From assembly GCA_001580565.1 (NCBI GenBank), contig LRBF01000279.1, positions 1 through 64,000 of the forward strand: a stretch of DNA of 64,000 nucleotides. The letters run 5' to 3'. Origin of the DNA: Caballeronia megalochromosomata (lineage in GTDB: Bacteria > Pseudomonadota > Gammaproteobacteria > Burkholderiales > Burkholderiaceae). Each line of letters starts with the position of its first letter. Position 1 is the first letter of the stretch. Of the stretch, positions 25,394 through 33,247 are shown piece by piece. The position numbers were made by a program, and so were the translations under genes. Under the pieces are notes generated by a model. It worked only from the letters and a program-made list of their open reading frames with translations. It was not told where the DNA came from and did not search any database.

Positions 25394-26008
25394 CTAGATC
25401 AACTGCCGCTGTTCGAGTTCTTCCGCCAGCGCTTCGGCGTTGACGAACTTGTATGCCAGAAGGCCCGCGTCGAGCGCGCCGCTCACATTCGTATCCGAGT
25501 CGTCGATGAAGAAGGTCTCGGACGCCTGCGCGCCGAGGCGTTCCAGACATCCGAGATAGGCGCGTGCCGCGGGCTTCGCCACGCCCAGCGAAGCCGTCGC
25601 ATAGACGTGGGGACCGAAGACCTGCGCGACCGGCGGATTCAGGTAGCCGATATGGTCAGAGACCAGACGGCAGTTGTTGGTCAGCACCGCGATCGTGCGA
25701 TTCCGTGCAACGCGTGTTGCGAGCGCGAGCGTCTCGAGGTTGGGCGTGATCGAAGCGCGACGCGAAGCGAGCCACATGTCGCGGCTGACTGGACAGCCTA
25801 GCAGTTCGCCAAGCGCGGCGAGGTAGTCGTCGTCGCCGATCTCGCCACTATCTGCGCGAGCCTCGAGGCCAGAGCCCCAAATGGCCTCGCGCACGGCCTC
25901 AGGCGGTTTTGCGCAAAGCATCGCCAGATGTTCGGTGCGCACCGCGCGGTCGTAGTGGGATAGAACGCCCTCCATGTCGAACAGAACTAGCGAGATCGGT
26001 GCGGTCAT
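25394..26008 (-). CDS. HAD-family hydrolase
   Basis: A 204-residue haloacid dehalogenase-like hydrolase. Motif I is LFDMEGVL, where the second residue of the usual DxD pair is Glu. Motif II appears in IAVLTNN, and motif IV in FFIDDSDTNVSGALDAG. These enzymes mostly dephosphorylate small metabolites. The frame is open to 26203, but MTAPISLVLFDMEG gives the standard N-terminus. It is monocistronic, facing away from the esterase gene upstream. The D-to-E substitution may reduce phosphatase activity or reflect a different acyl-transfer reaction. Confidence 0.82.
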   Translation of the reverse strand: MTAPISLVLFDMEGVLSHYDRAVRTEHLAMLCAKPPEAVREAIWGSGLEARADSGEIGDDDYLAALGELLGCPVSRDMWLASRRASITPNLETLALATRVARNRTIAVLTNNCRLVSDHIGYLNPPVAQVFGPHVYATASLGVAKPAARAYLGCLERLGAQASETFFIDDSDTNVSGALDAGLLAYKFVNAEALAEELEQRQLI

Positions 26009-26096
26009 GCTGTCGTCTCCCACGGTTGACCGGCAAGAGAAGGGCGCGGTTTTCCATTCTATGTCGGAGAAAATTGCCGACGCAGCCGCAAGCCGA

Positions 26097-27200
26097 TCAA
26101 TGACGACGCGGGTGCTCAAGGAAAAAGCGCACCATTTCCGCGCTGGCATCGGGTCCGACGGGGTCCGTATAGCTGCCGTTCGAAGAACCGCCCGACCAGG
26201 CATGAGGCGCGCCGTGAACGGTCCACAACTCCGCGGGTACGCCTTCGGGCGATGTCATGCGTCGGACCGTGTGCTTGCGTGCGCCGGTATCGGTGAATGA
26301 GGTCGGCTCGCTTGCGGCACCAGCCATCGTGAATCCGCGTACCAGTTCGCTCGCGTTGGCTTGATGCACCGTCGCGTCGGCATCGCCGTGAAAGACAATC
26401 AGCGGGCATCGAGGCGTTGGCGTGTCCGCCACGTGCGCACGGCCGGCTTTTCCGGCTTTCACCCTGGTTTTACCCCCCCGCATTGCTGCGAGCGCGGACG
26501 GAAGATCGTGTGCGCATCCGACGGGAAGGCCGGAGTGGACGCCCGCCGCCGCGTAGAGATCAGGGTAGCGCTGCGCCATGATTGCCGTCATCGCGCCCCC
26601 GGCCGACAGGCCCGCTATGTACACGCGCTTCGGATCCACGTTGTGTTGGGCGATGACCTCGCGAGTGATACCCGCGATCAACGACGGTTCGCCCTGATCG
26701 CGCTGTTGATCCACCGGCTTGAACCAGTTCCAGCACTTCGACGGGTTCGCGCCTTGCGGCTGAATCGGATAAACGACCATGAAGCCGTGTTTTTCGGCGA
26801 GCGCGTTCATCTGGGTGCCTGCAGCGAAATCGTCAGCGTCCTGCGTACAGCCGTGCAGCATGACGATGAGCGGCAGCGGGGCATCGTGATCGCCGCCCGG
26901 TACGTAAAGCTTGTAGCTGCGCTGGCCCGCGGCGTTCGCGTACCGTCCGGCGCTGAAGTGCCCACGATCCAGCACGTCGGCGCCTGTTTGCCTGGGCGGC
27001 GAGGAGTGGCGAGCCTGACCGACATCGGGGACGCGCGCACGCGCCTTGTCGATGTCGCCCTCGTGACGTGCGGGCGCCGTTTTGGTCTGCTCGCCGCGCA
27101 TGGCACGCTTCACAATCTCCGCTGCCGCGGCGGGATCGTTTTTGCGAAAGAGCGCAAACGCCTCTTTCATCGAGTCCAGAAAGCCTTCGTTGAGTTTCAT
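26097..27200 (-). CDS. PHB depolymerase-family esterase (LpqC-like)
   Basis: A 367-residue alpha/beta hydrolase of the polyhydroxybutyrate depolymerase/LpqC esterase family. It has PLIVMLHGCTQDADDFAAGT (oxyanion region), the nucleophile elbow GLSAGGAMTAIMAQRYP, the acid in FHGDADATVHQ and His in HGAPHAWSGG. No signal peptide is evident, and a 100-residue polar N-terminal region (MKLNEGFLDSMKEAFALFRK) precedes the catalytic domain. The longer in-frame extension to 27680 crosses the upstream gene and is rejected. It lies 32 bp after the RHH regulator gene, in one operon. The natural ester substrate is uncertain. Confidence 0.85.
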   Translation of the reverse strand: MKLNEGFLDSMKEAFALFRKNDPAAAAEIVKRAMRGEQTKTAPARHEGDIDKARARVPDVGQARHSSPPRQTGADVLDRGHFSAGRYANAAGQRSYKLYVPGGDHDAPLPLIVMLHGCTQDADDFAAGTQMNALAEKHGFMVVYPIQPQGANPSKCWNWFKPVDQQRDQGEPSLIAGITREVIAQHNVDPKRVYIAGLSAGGAMTAIMAQRYPDLYAAAGVHSGLPVGCAHDLPSALAAMRGGKTRVKAGKAGRAHVADTPTPRCPLIVFHGDADATVHQANASELVRGFTMAGAASEPTSFTDTGARKHTVRRMTSPEGVPAELWTVHGAPHAWSGGSSNGSYTDPVGPDASAEMVRFFLEHPRRH

Positions 27201-27232
27201 GTTTTGCCTTGTCGAGTAAAGCGTGGAGGTCG

Positions 27233-27649
27233 CTACCGGATTCGATCCGCCAGCGCAGCCTTCACTGCCGGTGATGCATGGAGCGCGCCGCGAACCAGAA
27301 TCGATTCGATGGTTGCCAACGCGAGTTCGGGCGATACGTCGCTGGCGATGCTCGCCAATCCGAGCACCTGGATCTTGAGTCGCTGATTGGCCGCGCGCGT
27401 CGCTTCGAGGTCCTGCTTCGAAAAGTACTGGAGACCCAGCACCAGTTCGCGCCGCGTCACGGTGTCCTTGACCACCGGCGCGTGAACCGACAACTGATTG
27501 CGGATCGCCGTCCGGATGAGGTCCGTGCGGTTCGAGTAGAAGCCTTCTTCCACGAGCAGATCGATCTGGCCCAGGTCGACTGGGCCGAGGTTGATCGTTA
27601 TTTTTTCTGTCTCGCTGCCTCGCGAACGGTCCAGTGATTCTTTTGCCAT
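27233..27649 (-). CDS. Ribbon-helix-helix (CopG-like) transcriptional regulator
   Basis: A 138-residue protein with an RHH core near residues 14-60: EKITINLGPVDLGQIDLLVEEG forms the strand and first helix, and YSNRTDLIRTAIRNQL the second helix. A helical C-terminal extension follows. AAGGAAG before the ATG at 27649 supports the start. It precedes the esterase gene in an operon, and a perfect 18-bp palindrome lies 23 bases upstream of its start, so autoregulation and control of the esterase are likely. Confidence 0.8.
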   Translation of the reverse strand: MAKESLDRSRGSETEKITINLGPVDLGQIDLLVEEGFYSNRTDLIRTAIRNQLSVHAPVVKDTVTRRELVLGLQYFSKQDLEATRAANQRLKIQVLGLASIASDVSPELALATIESILVRGALHASPAVKAALADRIR

Positions 27650-27671
27650 ATGCTTCCTTTTCCATCTGTGT

Positions 27672-27689
27672 ACCATCCATATGGATGGT
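27672..27689. promoter_or_regulatory. Perfect 18-bp palindrome, probable RHH operator
   Basis: ACCATCCATATGGATGGT is a perfect inverted repeat with no spacer, centred at 27680/27681 and 23 bases upstream of the RHH start. RHH dimers of dimers typically bind such closely spaced half-sites (ACCATCC/GGATGGT). Confidence 0.75.
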
Positions 27690-27858
27690 TATAGGCGGAT
27701 TTCAAGGAAGGGGCAATTAAATTTGATGTGCTTCATGCGCGGACGATCGTGAGATCATTGATGGACTTGCCTCATCATCATCGTCGCTCGATTCGATCGC
27801 TTTGCAGCAAAGTGGTGCGTGTACGTTCGAGCAGACCCAACCTTGCCACCAAAAGACC

Positions 27859-28503
27859 ATGAACAAGGGAAAGACGAAATTGACCCGTCAGGACGCCGAG
27901 CGCCTGTTCGAGGGATTGCCCGCGTCGAATGTGAGGGCATCGAGCCGCCCCGAAAATCCGTTCGGACCGGAAGTGTCCAACGTCGTCAAACGCGTCGAAG
28001 ACGAATCCACGCTCTGGAAAGACAATCTGGTCACGCTCCCGCTGGCGATCGAGTTGCCGCCGGGCTATGCATCGGTGGCGCGCATGCGCGAAGCGATGGC
28101 GCGGGCCTGGCGCATGAGGTGGGTGAGGGAAGAGAAAGGCGAGGTCGTCGCCGAGTTTCCCGAGGGATGGACAGCTGTTCGCCCGACGAGCGGTCCCATC
28201 GAGTTGCGGGATGCCTCCGGCACGGTCCGCGCGGTGTACGGCTGGGCCAAGGATGCCGAAGTCAGAGTCCTGCCACGTTATCTCATCGAGTCGCAGGCGA
28301 ATGGATCGAACGGACTCGGCAGCGTGCTGATTCGCGATCGCGGGAACGGCCGTATTCTGGAGCGATCGTCGACCTGGTCAGCGCGAACGGGCGTCAACCA
28401 TCCGGATTGGGCCAAACTGGAAGCGTGGCTCGATCTCCGCTATCCCGACCATCGCGACCCGCTTCGGTACTGGGAAGATTGCGAGGACAATCTCCGAGCC
28501 TGA
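27859..28503 (+). CDS. Hypothetical protein
   Basis: A 214-residue soluble protein (MNKGKTKLTRQDAERLFEGL), mixed alpha/beta in look, with a Trp-rich middle (ARAWRMRWVREEKGEVVAEF) and an acidic end (YWEDCEDNL). I recognise no family. A TTG in frame at 27802 would lengthen it, but the ATG at 27859 looks natural; neither has a strong ribosome binding site. It starts about 170 bp from the divergent RHH gene and ends 11 bases before the stop of the convergent GlxA-type regulator. Confidence 0.6.
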   Translation: MNKGKTKLTRQDAERLFEGLPASNVRASSRPENPFGPEVSNVVKRVEDESTLWKDNLVTLPLAIELPPGYASVARMREAMARAWRMRWVREEKGEVVAEFPEGWTAVRPTSGPIELRDASGTVRAVYGWAKDAEVRVLPRYLIESQANGSNGLGSVLIRDRGNGRILERSSTWSARTGVNHPDWAKLEAWLDLRYPDHRDPLRYWEDCEDNLRA

Positions 28504-28514
28504 GCCGCCAGCAT

Positions 28515-29471
28515 TCAGGCAACGACTTCGACTTCCCGTCTGGCGTTCCTGCGCAGGACATCGGCGGGCACACCGTACGTTCGAACGAACGCTCGACGCA
28601 TACGCTCTCTGTCAGCGAAACCCGTCTCCTGGGCGATCACGTTGATCGTATGCCGGCCTTGCTCGATCATGAATCTCGCTGCTTCGAGCCGGAGCTGTTC
28701 CACTGCCTTCGCCGGCGATTGACCCGTTTCGGCCAGAAACGCGCGACTGAACTGCCGGGAGCTGAGGTTGGCCACATCCGCGAGTTCGTCGATGGTGAGC
28801 GGATTGCGCAGATTGCGCCGTATGTGGGCGAGGACCCGTTCCATCCGATCGGACTTCGGGGTCATGTCGAGCAACACCGAGTGTTGCATCTGCCCGCCCA
28901 GCCGACGCTGATTCATGACCAGTATCCTGGCAACCAGCTTGGCGGCATCGGGGCCGAGGTCGTTATCGAGCAAGGCCAGGGCAAGGTCGATACCGGCCGT
29001 CATGCCCGCGGAGGTCCAGATCGGACCGTCGTTGATGAAGATCCGGTCCTCTTCCGTCATGACGTCCGGGAAGCGTGCCCGGAACTCGGACGCATGCGCC
29101 CAATGCATCGTCGCGCGCCGGCCGTTCAGAAGCCCCGCTTCGGCAAGCACGAATGCGCCGCTACAGATGGAGGCCACGCGCCTTGACGCTTTCGCGGTCT
29201 CCTTCACGAACGCGATCATGGCCGGATCGAATGGCGGGATTTTCATCTCGGTGACCGAGCCCACGATGACCGTGTCGAATGCCGTCGCTCCGAAGGCCTC
29301 GGTCTGCAGCGTCATTCCGCCCGAAGATTCGATCAGTCCGCCGTGTTCGGACAGCAAGTGAATCTCGTAGCACGGGCCTTTCGGAGGCATGTTCGCGAGT
29401 TCGAACGCAGTGAGCGCGGCGACGCTCATCAACTGGAATCTTGGCGGCACGATGAAGCCGATCCGATGCAT
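28515..29471 (-). CDS. GlxA-family AraC regulator with DJ-1/PfpI domain
   Basis: A 318-residue regulator. Residues ~1-175 form a DJ-1/PfpI-like amidotransferase fold (MHRIGFIVPPRFQLMSVAALTAFELAN; ASICSGAFVLAEAGLLNGRRATMHW) and residues ~215-310 an AraC HTH pair (LTIDELADVANLSSRQFSRAF; NVIAQETGFADRERMRRAF). Proteins of this layout regulate carnitine, arginine or betaine catabolism (CdhR, ArgR, GbdR) and many unknown systems. The ATG at 29471 matches the family N-terminus; the frame starts earlier at 29513. Divergent from the carbonic anhydrase gene, it may control it. Confidence 0.88.
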   Translation of the reverse strand: MHRIGFIVPPRFQLMSVAALTAFELANMPPKGPCYEIHLLSEHGGLIESSGGMTLQTEAFGATAFDTVIVGSVTEMKIPPFDPAMIAFVKETAKASRRVASICSGAFVLAEAGLLNGRRATMHWAHASEFRARFPDVMTEEDRIFINDGPIWTSAGMTAGIDLALALLDNDLGPDAAKLVARILVMNQRRLGGQMQHSVLLDMTPKSDRMERVLAHIRRNLRNPLTIDELADVANLSSRQFSRAFLAETGQSPAKAVEQLRLEAARFMIEQGRHTINVIAQETGFADRERMRRAFVRTYGVPADVLRRNARREVEVVA

Positions 29472-29640
29472 ATCCACACCTGTCTTTCGTGATCCGTTGC
29501 AATCGTGCCCCACATGACGCGCTTACTGAAACCGAGCGGACGGATGGCACGAATGGTGGCAACAACGACATACATGCTATCGGCTTGCGGAGCTAAGGTA
29601 CAGGCTCGTCTTCCACCCGCAGCACCCTGGAGTAAGCAGA

Positions 29641-30183
29641 ATGGACTTCAACGATGTCATGCTGGAGCGCAACGCCGAGTTCGCCAATACGGCCTTTTCG
29701 CCCGAACTCCGGATGATGCCGTCGACCGGAACCTTGATTGTCGGCTGCGTCGATCCGCGCGTCGATCCGGCGTACGTGCTGGGCCTGAAGCAAGGTGAAG
29801 CGGCCGTGATTCGCAATGTCGGCGGGCGGATCAACAAATCGTTGCTCGAAACGCTAGCGGTGCTGGCCGTGGTCGCGAAAGCGGCCGGACGTCCGGACGG
29901 CGCTCGCCATCTCGTTCTGCTTCAGCATACGGACTGCGGGATCATCGGCTGTCACAGACATGCTCCAGCCTTGCTGGCCAAGCATCTCGACGTCGAACTG
30001 AATGCGCTCGATGACCTTGCCGTGACCGACCCGTACGAAGCAGTGGCGCACGACGTCGCAGCGCTCAGGGCGAACACGGAACTGCCGGACAGCCTGATCG
30101 TGTCGGGACTGGTCTACGACGTCAAAACCGGCCGCATCAGAACGGTGGTGCCTGCGGCGCCTTTGCGTGTGCCCGCCATCTAA
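29641..30183 (+). CDS. Beta-class carbonic anhydrase-like protein
   Basis: A 180-residue protein with both zinc-site motifs of beta-carbonic anhydrases: C-V-D-P-R (GCVDPRVDP) and H-T-D-C-G (LLQHTDCGIIGC). It resembles the compact carbonic anhydrases often placed beside GlxA-type regulators. The reaction would be CO2/bicarbonate interconversion, although several relatives act on other small molecules such as CS2 or COS. GGAG eight bases before the ATG supports the start. Its stop overlaps the stop of the convergent dehydrogenase gene by 4 bases. Confidence 0.85.
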   Translation: MDFNDVMLERNAEFANTAFSPELRMMPSTGTLIVGCVDPRVDPAYVLGLKQGEAAVIRNVGGRINKSLLETLAVLAVVAKAAGRPDGARHLVLLQHTDCGIIGCHRHAPALLAKHLDVELNALDDLAVTDPYEAVAHDVAALRANTELPDSLIVSGLVYDVKTGRIRTVVPAAPLRVPAI

Positions 30184-31199
30184 ACGAGCGCACTGGGCGA
30201 CAGCATCGCCGAAGTGATCGCCACGGTCGCGCCGCTTTGCGCGGAGCGTGTCGCGGCTTCGGCGCAGGCGAGTGCGGCAATGCCATCACGCAAACTGACG
30301 GGCACGGGTGCTTCGTGTTTCACGGCTTCGACGAACGCGGTCCATTCGGCCTCGTAGGCGCGCATGTATCGTTCGAGGAAGAAATAGACCGGCTTGGCGG
30401 AAAGCGTGCCAGCGCTCGTGATTTTTTCGACAGTGTCGGTCAGCACGTTCTTCGCCGACAGGAGCCCCTGCGAGCCCAGCAGCTCGATGCGCTGGTCGTA
30501 ACCATACCCGGCGCGCCGTGAATTCTTGATTACGGCGATGCGTCCGTCGGTCCAGGTCAACGTGACCGCGGCCGTGTCGACGTCGCCAGCCGCACCGATT
30601 TCCGCATCGACAAGTGACGATCCCGCCGCCGTCACCTTCGACGGCGCGCCGCCCATGATCCAGCAGGCGATGTCGAAGTCGTGAATCATCATGTCGCGAA
30701 ACAGGCCACCCGAACCGCGGATGTACGAGACCGGTGGCGGCGCGGGGTCGAACGACGTGATCGACAGCAGCTCTGCCTTGCCGATTTCTCCGGCGTCGAA
30801 CGCGGTCTGGAGCGCCACGAAATTCGGATCGAAACGTCGATTGAAGCCGATCATCACGGGTCGGTTGCTGCGCGCGACGTTCACCTGACATTGAAGCGCG
30901 CGTTCGAGCGACAGGTCCACCGGTTTCTCGCACAGGACAGCCTTGCCCGCAGCCGTCGCGCGCTCGATGAGATCGGAATGCGTATCCGTCGATGTGGCGA
31001 TGAGCACGGCGTCGATGGCGGAGTCAGCGAGAATATCCGCGACGGCGCGGGGCTCTGCGCCGTGTTGAGCAGCTAACTGGCGCGCGGCATCGGTCACGAG
31101 GTCGGACACCGCGACGAGTCTGCTGTCCGGATTCGCGCGGATGGATCGGGCATGCACCTGACCGATACGGCCGGCACCGAGAAGGGCAACATTCAGCAT
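30180..31199 (-). CDS. Gfo/Idh/MocA oxidoreductase, inositol 2-dehydrogenase-like
   Basis: A 339-residue sugar/cyclitol dehydrogenase. The N-terminal Rossmann segment is LNVALLGAGRIGQVHA; the consensus lysine is in LCEKPVDLSLE and the catalytic region is MMIHDFDIACW. Similarity to IolG (myo-inositol 2-dehydrogenase) is good, including GFNRRFDPNF. The ATG at 31199 follows GGAG; a TTG at 31205 is also possible. It forms a minus-strand unit with a Hyi-like isomerase and a periplasmic binding protein gene, suggesting oxidation of an imported sugar or inositol. I leave the symbol blank because no other iol genes are present. Confidence 0.85.
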   Translation of the reverse strand: MLNVALLGAGRIGQVHARSIRANPDSRLVAVSDLVTDAARQLAAQHGAEPRAVADILADSAIDAVLIATSTDTHSDLIERATAAGKAVLCEKPVDLSLERALQCQVNVARSNRPVMIGFNRRFDPNFVALQTAFDAGEIGKAELLSITSFDPAPPPVSYIRGSGGLFRDMMIHDFDIACWIMGGAPSKVTAAGSSLVDAEIGAAGDVDTAAVTLTWTDGRIAVIKNSRRAGYGYDQRIELLGSQGLLSAKNVLTDTVEKITSAGTLSAKPVYFFLERYMRAYEAEWTAFVEAVKHEAPVPVSLRDGIAALACAEAATRSAQSGATVAITSAMLSPSALV

Positions 31200-31252
31200 G
31201 AGCAAGCGCTCCGTTATTAATTAGGAAAACTACGTTACAGAAGACATCAGAC

Positions 31253-32026
31253 TCAGACCGCGAACGCGTCCCTGAAGCGCCGCAACGCGAGTTCGTCGTC
31301 GCCGCTCGCCCATGCTTCCATGGCGATCGTGCCGCGATATCCCGCCTGCGCGAGCGCGCGTGCAATCGCGGGATAGTTGATCTCGCCCGTGCCCGGCTCG
31401 CATCGTCCGGGCACATCGGCAATCTGTATTTCGCCGATATACGGCAGCGCGCGCCTGACCAGTTCGATGAGATTGCCTTCACCGATCTGCGCGTGATAGA
31501 GATCAAGATTGAGCCGCAGATGCGGGCTGTCGACGGCCTGCACGAGCGCGAGCGTGTCCTCCGCCCGGCAAAACGGCACGCCTGGGTGATCCACCGCCGA
31601 GTTGAGATTCTCGAGACAGAACGTCACTTGCGCGCCTTTGCCGAGTTGCGCCACACGGCTCAGCGTGCGCTGCGCGGCGAACCACATCGCGCCGGTGACG
31701 ACTTGAACCGGTTTCACCGGCTGGCCGTTGCCGTCCAGACCGGTGCCATGCAGATTCAGACGCGGACAGCCGAGCCGCCGAGCCGCTTCGATCGACATCT
31801 CCGCGGTTTCGATGAGCCGCGCCGCGCCGCTTTCCGTGATCAGGTCGCCTTCGATATATCCCGTCATCGAAGAAAAATGCGCGCCGGTTTGCTGCAATTC
31901 GCTCAGGTCATGCCGGGTCCAGTCCCAGATCTCGACGTGAAAGCCGAGCTGGTCGATCTTTCTCACGCGCTCGACAAACGGAAGGCTGCGAAAAACCATT
32001 TCCGCGCAAACGGCCAGTTGGAACAT
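31253..32026 (-). CDS. Hydroxypyruvate isomerase-like TIM-barrel protein
   Basis: A 257-residue xylose isomerase-like barrel. Visible metal/substrate segments are CPRLNLHGTG, VTFCLENLNS, LRLNLDLYHAQIGEGNLIEL (the D-x-Y-H-x-Q motif typical of Hyi and relatives) and IAMEAWASG. Such enzymes isomerise hydroxypyruvate, 2-oxo sugars or inosose-type intermediates. It lies 44 bases downstream of the binding-protein gene and 53 bases upstream of the dehydrogenase gene, all on the minus strand. Acting on the keto product of the dehydrogenase would be logical, but the reaction is inferred. Confidence 0.8.
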   Translation of the reverse strand: MFQLAVCAEMVFRSLPFVERVRKIDQLGFHVEIWDWTRHDLSELQQTGAHFSSMTGYIEGDLITESGAARLIETAEMSIEAARRLGCPRLNLHGTGLDGNGQPVKPVQVVTGAMWFAAQRTLSRVAQLGKGAQVTFCLENLNSAVDHPGVPFCRAEDTLALVQAVDSPHLRLNLDLYHAQIGEGNLIELVRRALPYIGEIQIADVPGRCEPGTGEINYPAIARALAQAGYRGTIAMEAWASGDDELALRRFRDAFAV

Positions 32027-32070
32027 GACGATTCTCTCAGGGTTGATGTGGCATGCAGAAAGCGGCGATT

Positions 32071-33090
32071 TCAGCGGTACTGTCCGGCATATTTCTCGAC
32101 GATGCCGACGTTCTCGCGCGTGACGAACCCGGGACCCGTATCCACGCCGTTGGCATGAAAGCGCGGTGTCAGTCCGTACGTCTTTATGCGCTGCTGGAAC
32201 TGCGGATTCGCCTGCAGCGCGGCAACCGCCTTTTGAATATCGCGCGTCTTGTCCTGCTTCATGATCGCGAGGAGCGCGACGGGAATGTAGCCCTGCAAAT
32301 AAGGCTGCTGGTCGATGGCGAACTTCACCGCGCCCGCTTCGATGCCTTTGCCTACTTCGGACGTGATGTCAAACGTGGCGAACCAGATCTTGTCCGTGAG
32401 CCCGAGCTTGCGGATGGCGCGCATCGTTGGGACCGCCGATGTCGGCCCGAGCGCGAGCACGGCCTGTGTATCCGGCGCCTTGTGGAGCGCGGCGAAGACC
32501 TTGTTCTCCACTTCGGTCGGGTCATTGCCGGAATCGAGCGTCGATTTCTTGAAGTCCGCGCCGATCGCTTCCGCGAAGCCACGGCAGCGTTCGAACGAAT
32601 CCGGATTCGTCGCGTTGTTGTTGACGCACAGGAAACGCTTGATGCCCGCCGCTTTGGCGCGCTCGCCCGCTTCCCTGCCTGCGACATATTCCGGCTGGCC
32701 GACATGCAGCAGCGCGCCCAGCGCGTCATTCTGCTTCGCCGTACCCGAATTGAACGTGACGACGGGAATCCCGCGCGCGACGATCGACTTCACGGGGCCG
32801 CGCACGACGTCATAGTCCGCGATCGTCGTGGCCACGCCGTCATAGTTGCGTGCGGCGGCCTGATCCAGCAGATGAACCATGTCGGCCAGATCGCCGTTGG
32901 GCGGATTGCGATAGTCCACCGTGATGCCGAAATCCTTTTCCGCATCCGCGATGCCGTTTTTCACGACATTCCAGAACGGGTCCGCGTCCGGCGCGTGCGA
33001 AATGACGACGAACCTCGCGCCCGCCGCGAGCGCACTGACGCTGAATGTCACGGCCGCCAGCATGGCGAACCATTTCACTGCTGCCTTCAT
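32071..33090 (-). CDS. Sugar ABC transporter periplasmic binding protein (type 1 fold)
   Basis: A 339-residue protein with signal peptide MKAAVKWFAMLAAVTFSVSALAA and a type I periplasmic binding fold like RbsB and inositol/xylitol binding proteins (FVVISHAPDADPFWNVVKNG; GIPVVTFNSGTAKQNDALG; IWFATFDITSEVGKGIEAG). It heads the minus-strand unit with the Hyi-like and IolG-like genes. No permease or ATPase gene lies in the unit or its flanks, so it must use a transporter encoded elsewhere or act in sensing. It is divergent from an SBP-domain regulator at 33248. Confidence 0.85.
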   Translation of the reverse strand: MKAAVKWFAMLAAVTFSVSALAAGARFVVISHAPDADPFWNVVKNGIADAEKDFGITVDYRNPPNGDLADMVHLLDQAAARNYDGVATTIADYDVVRGPVKSIVARGIPVVTFNSGTAKQNDALGALLHVGQPEYVAGREAGERAKAAGIKRFLCVNNNATNPDSFERCRGFAEAIGADFKKSTLDSGNDPTEVENKVFAALHKAPDTQAVLALGPTSAVPTMRAIRKLGLTDKIWFATFDITSEVGKGIEAGAVKFAIDQQPYLQGYIPVALLAIMKQDKTRDIQKAVAALQANPQFQQRIKTYGLTPRFHANGVDTGPGFVTRENVGIVEKYAGQYR

Positions 33091-33247
33091 GCCTGTCTCC
33101 TTTTCAGTTCACGTTGCCGGTGTGCCGGTCTGTGAGCGAATCCTAGGGCAGCGGCGGCGCGTTCCATTCGCGAAAAAATCGCCAGAATGGTTATTTTCAT
33201 GTTTATCATGGGCTTGCGAACGCACTAGGATTCACGGGAGGAACGAC

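Noticed and set aside
26097..27680. A single 527-residue esterase beginning at 27680
   Set aside because: The extra N-terminal part is read through the RHH gene in another frame; the esterase has a natural start at 27200.
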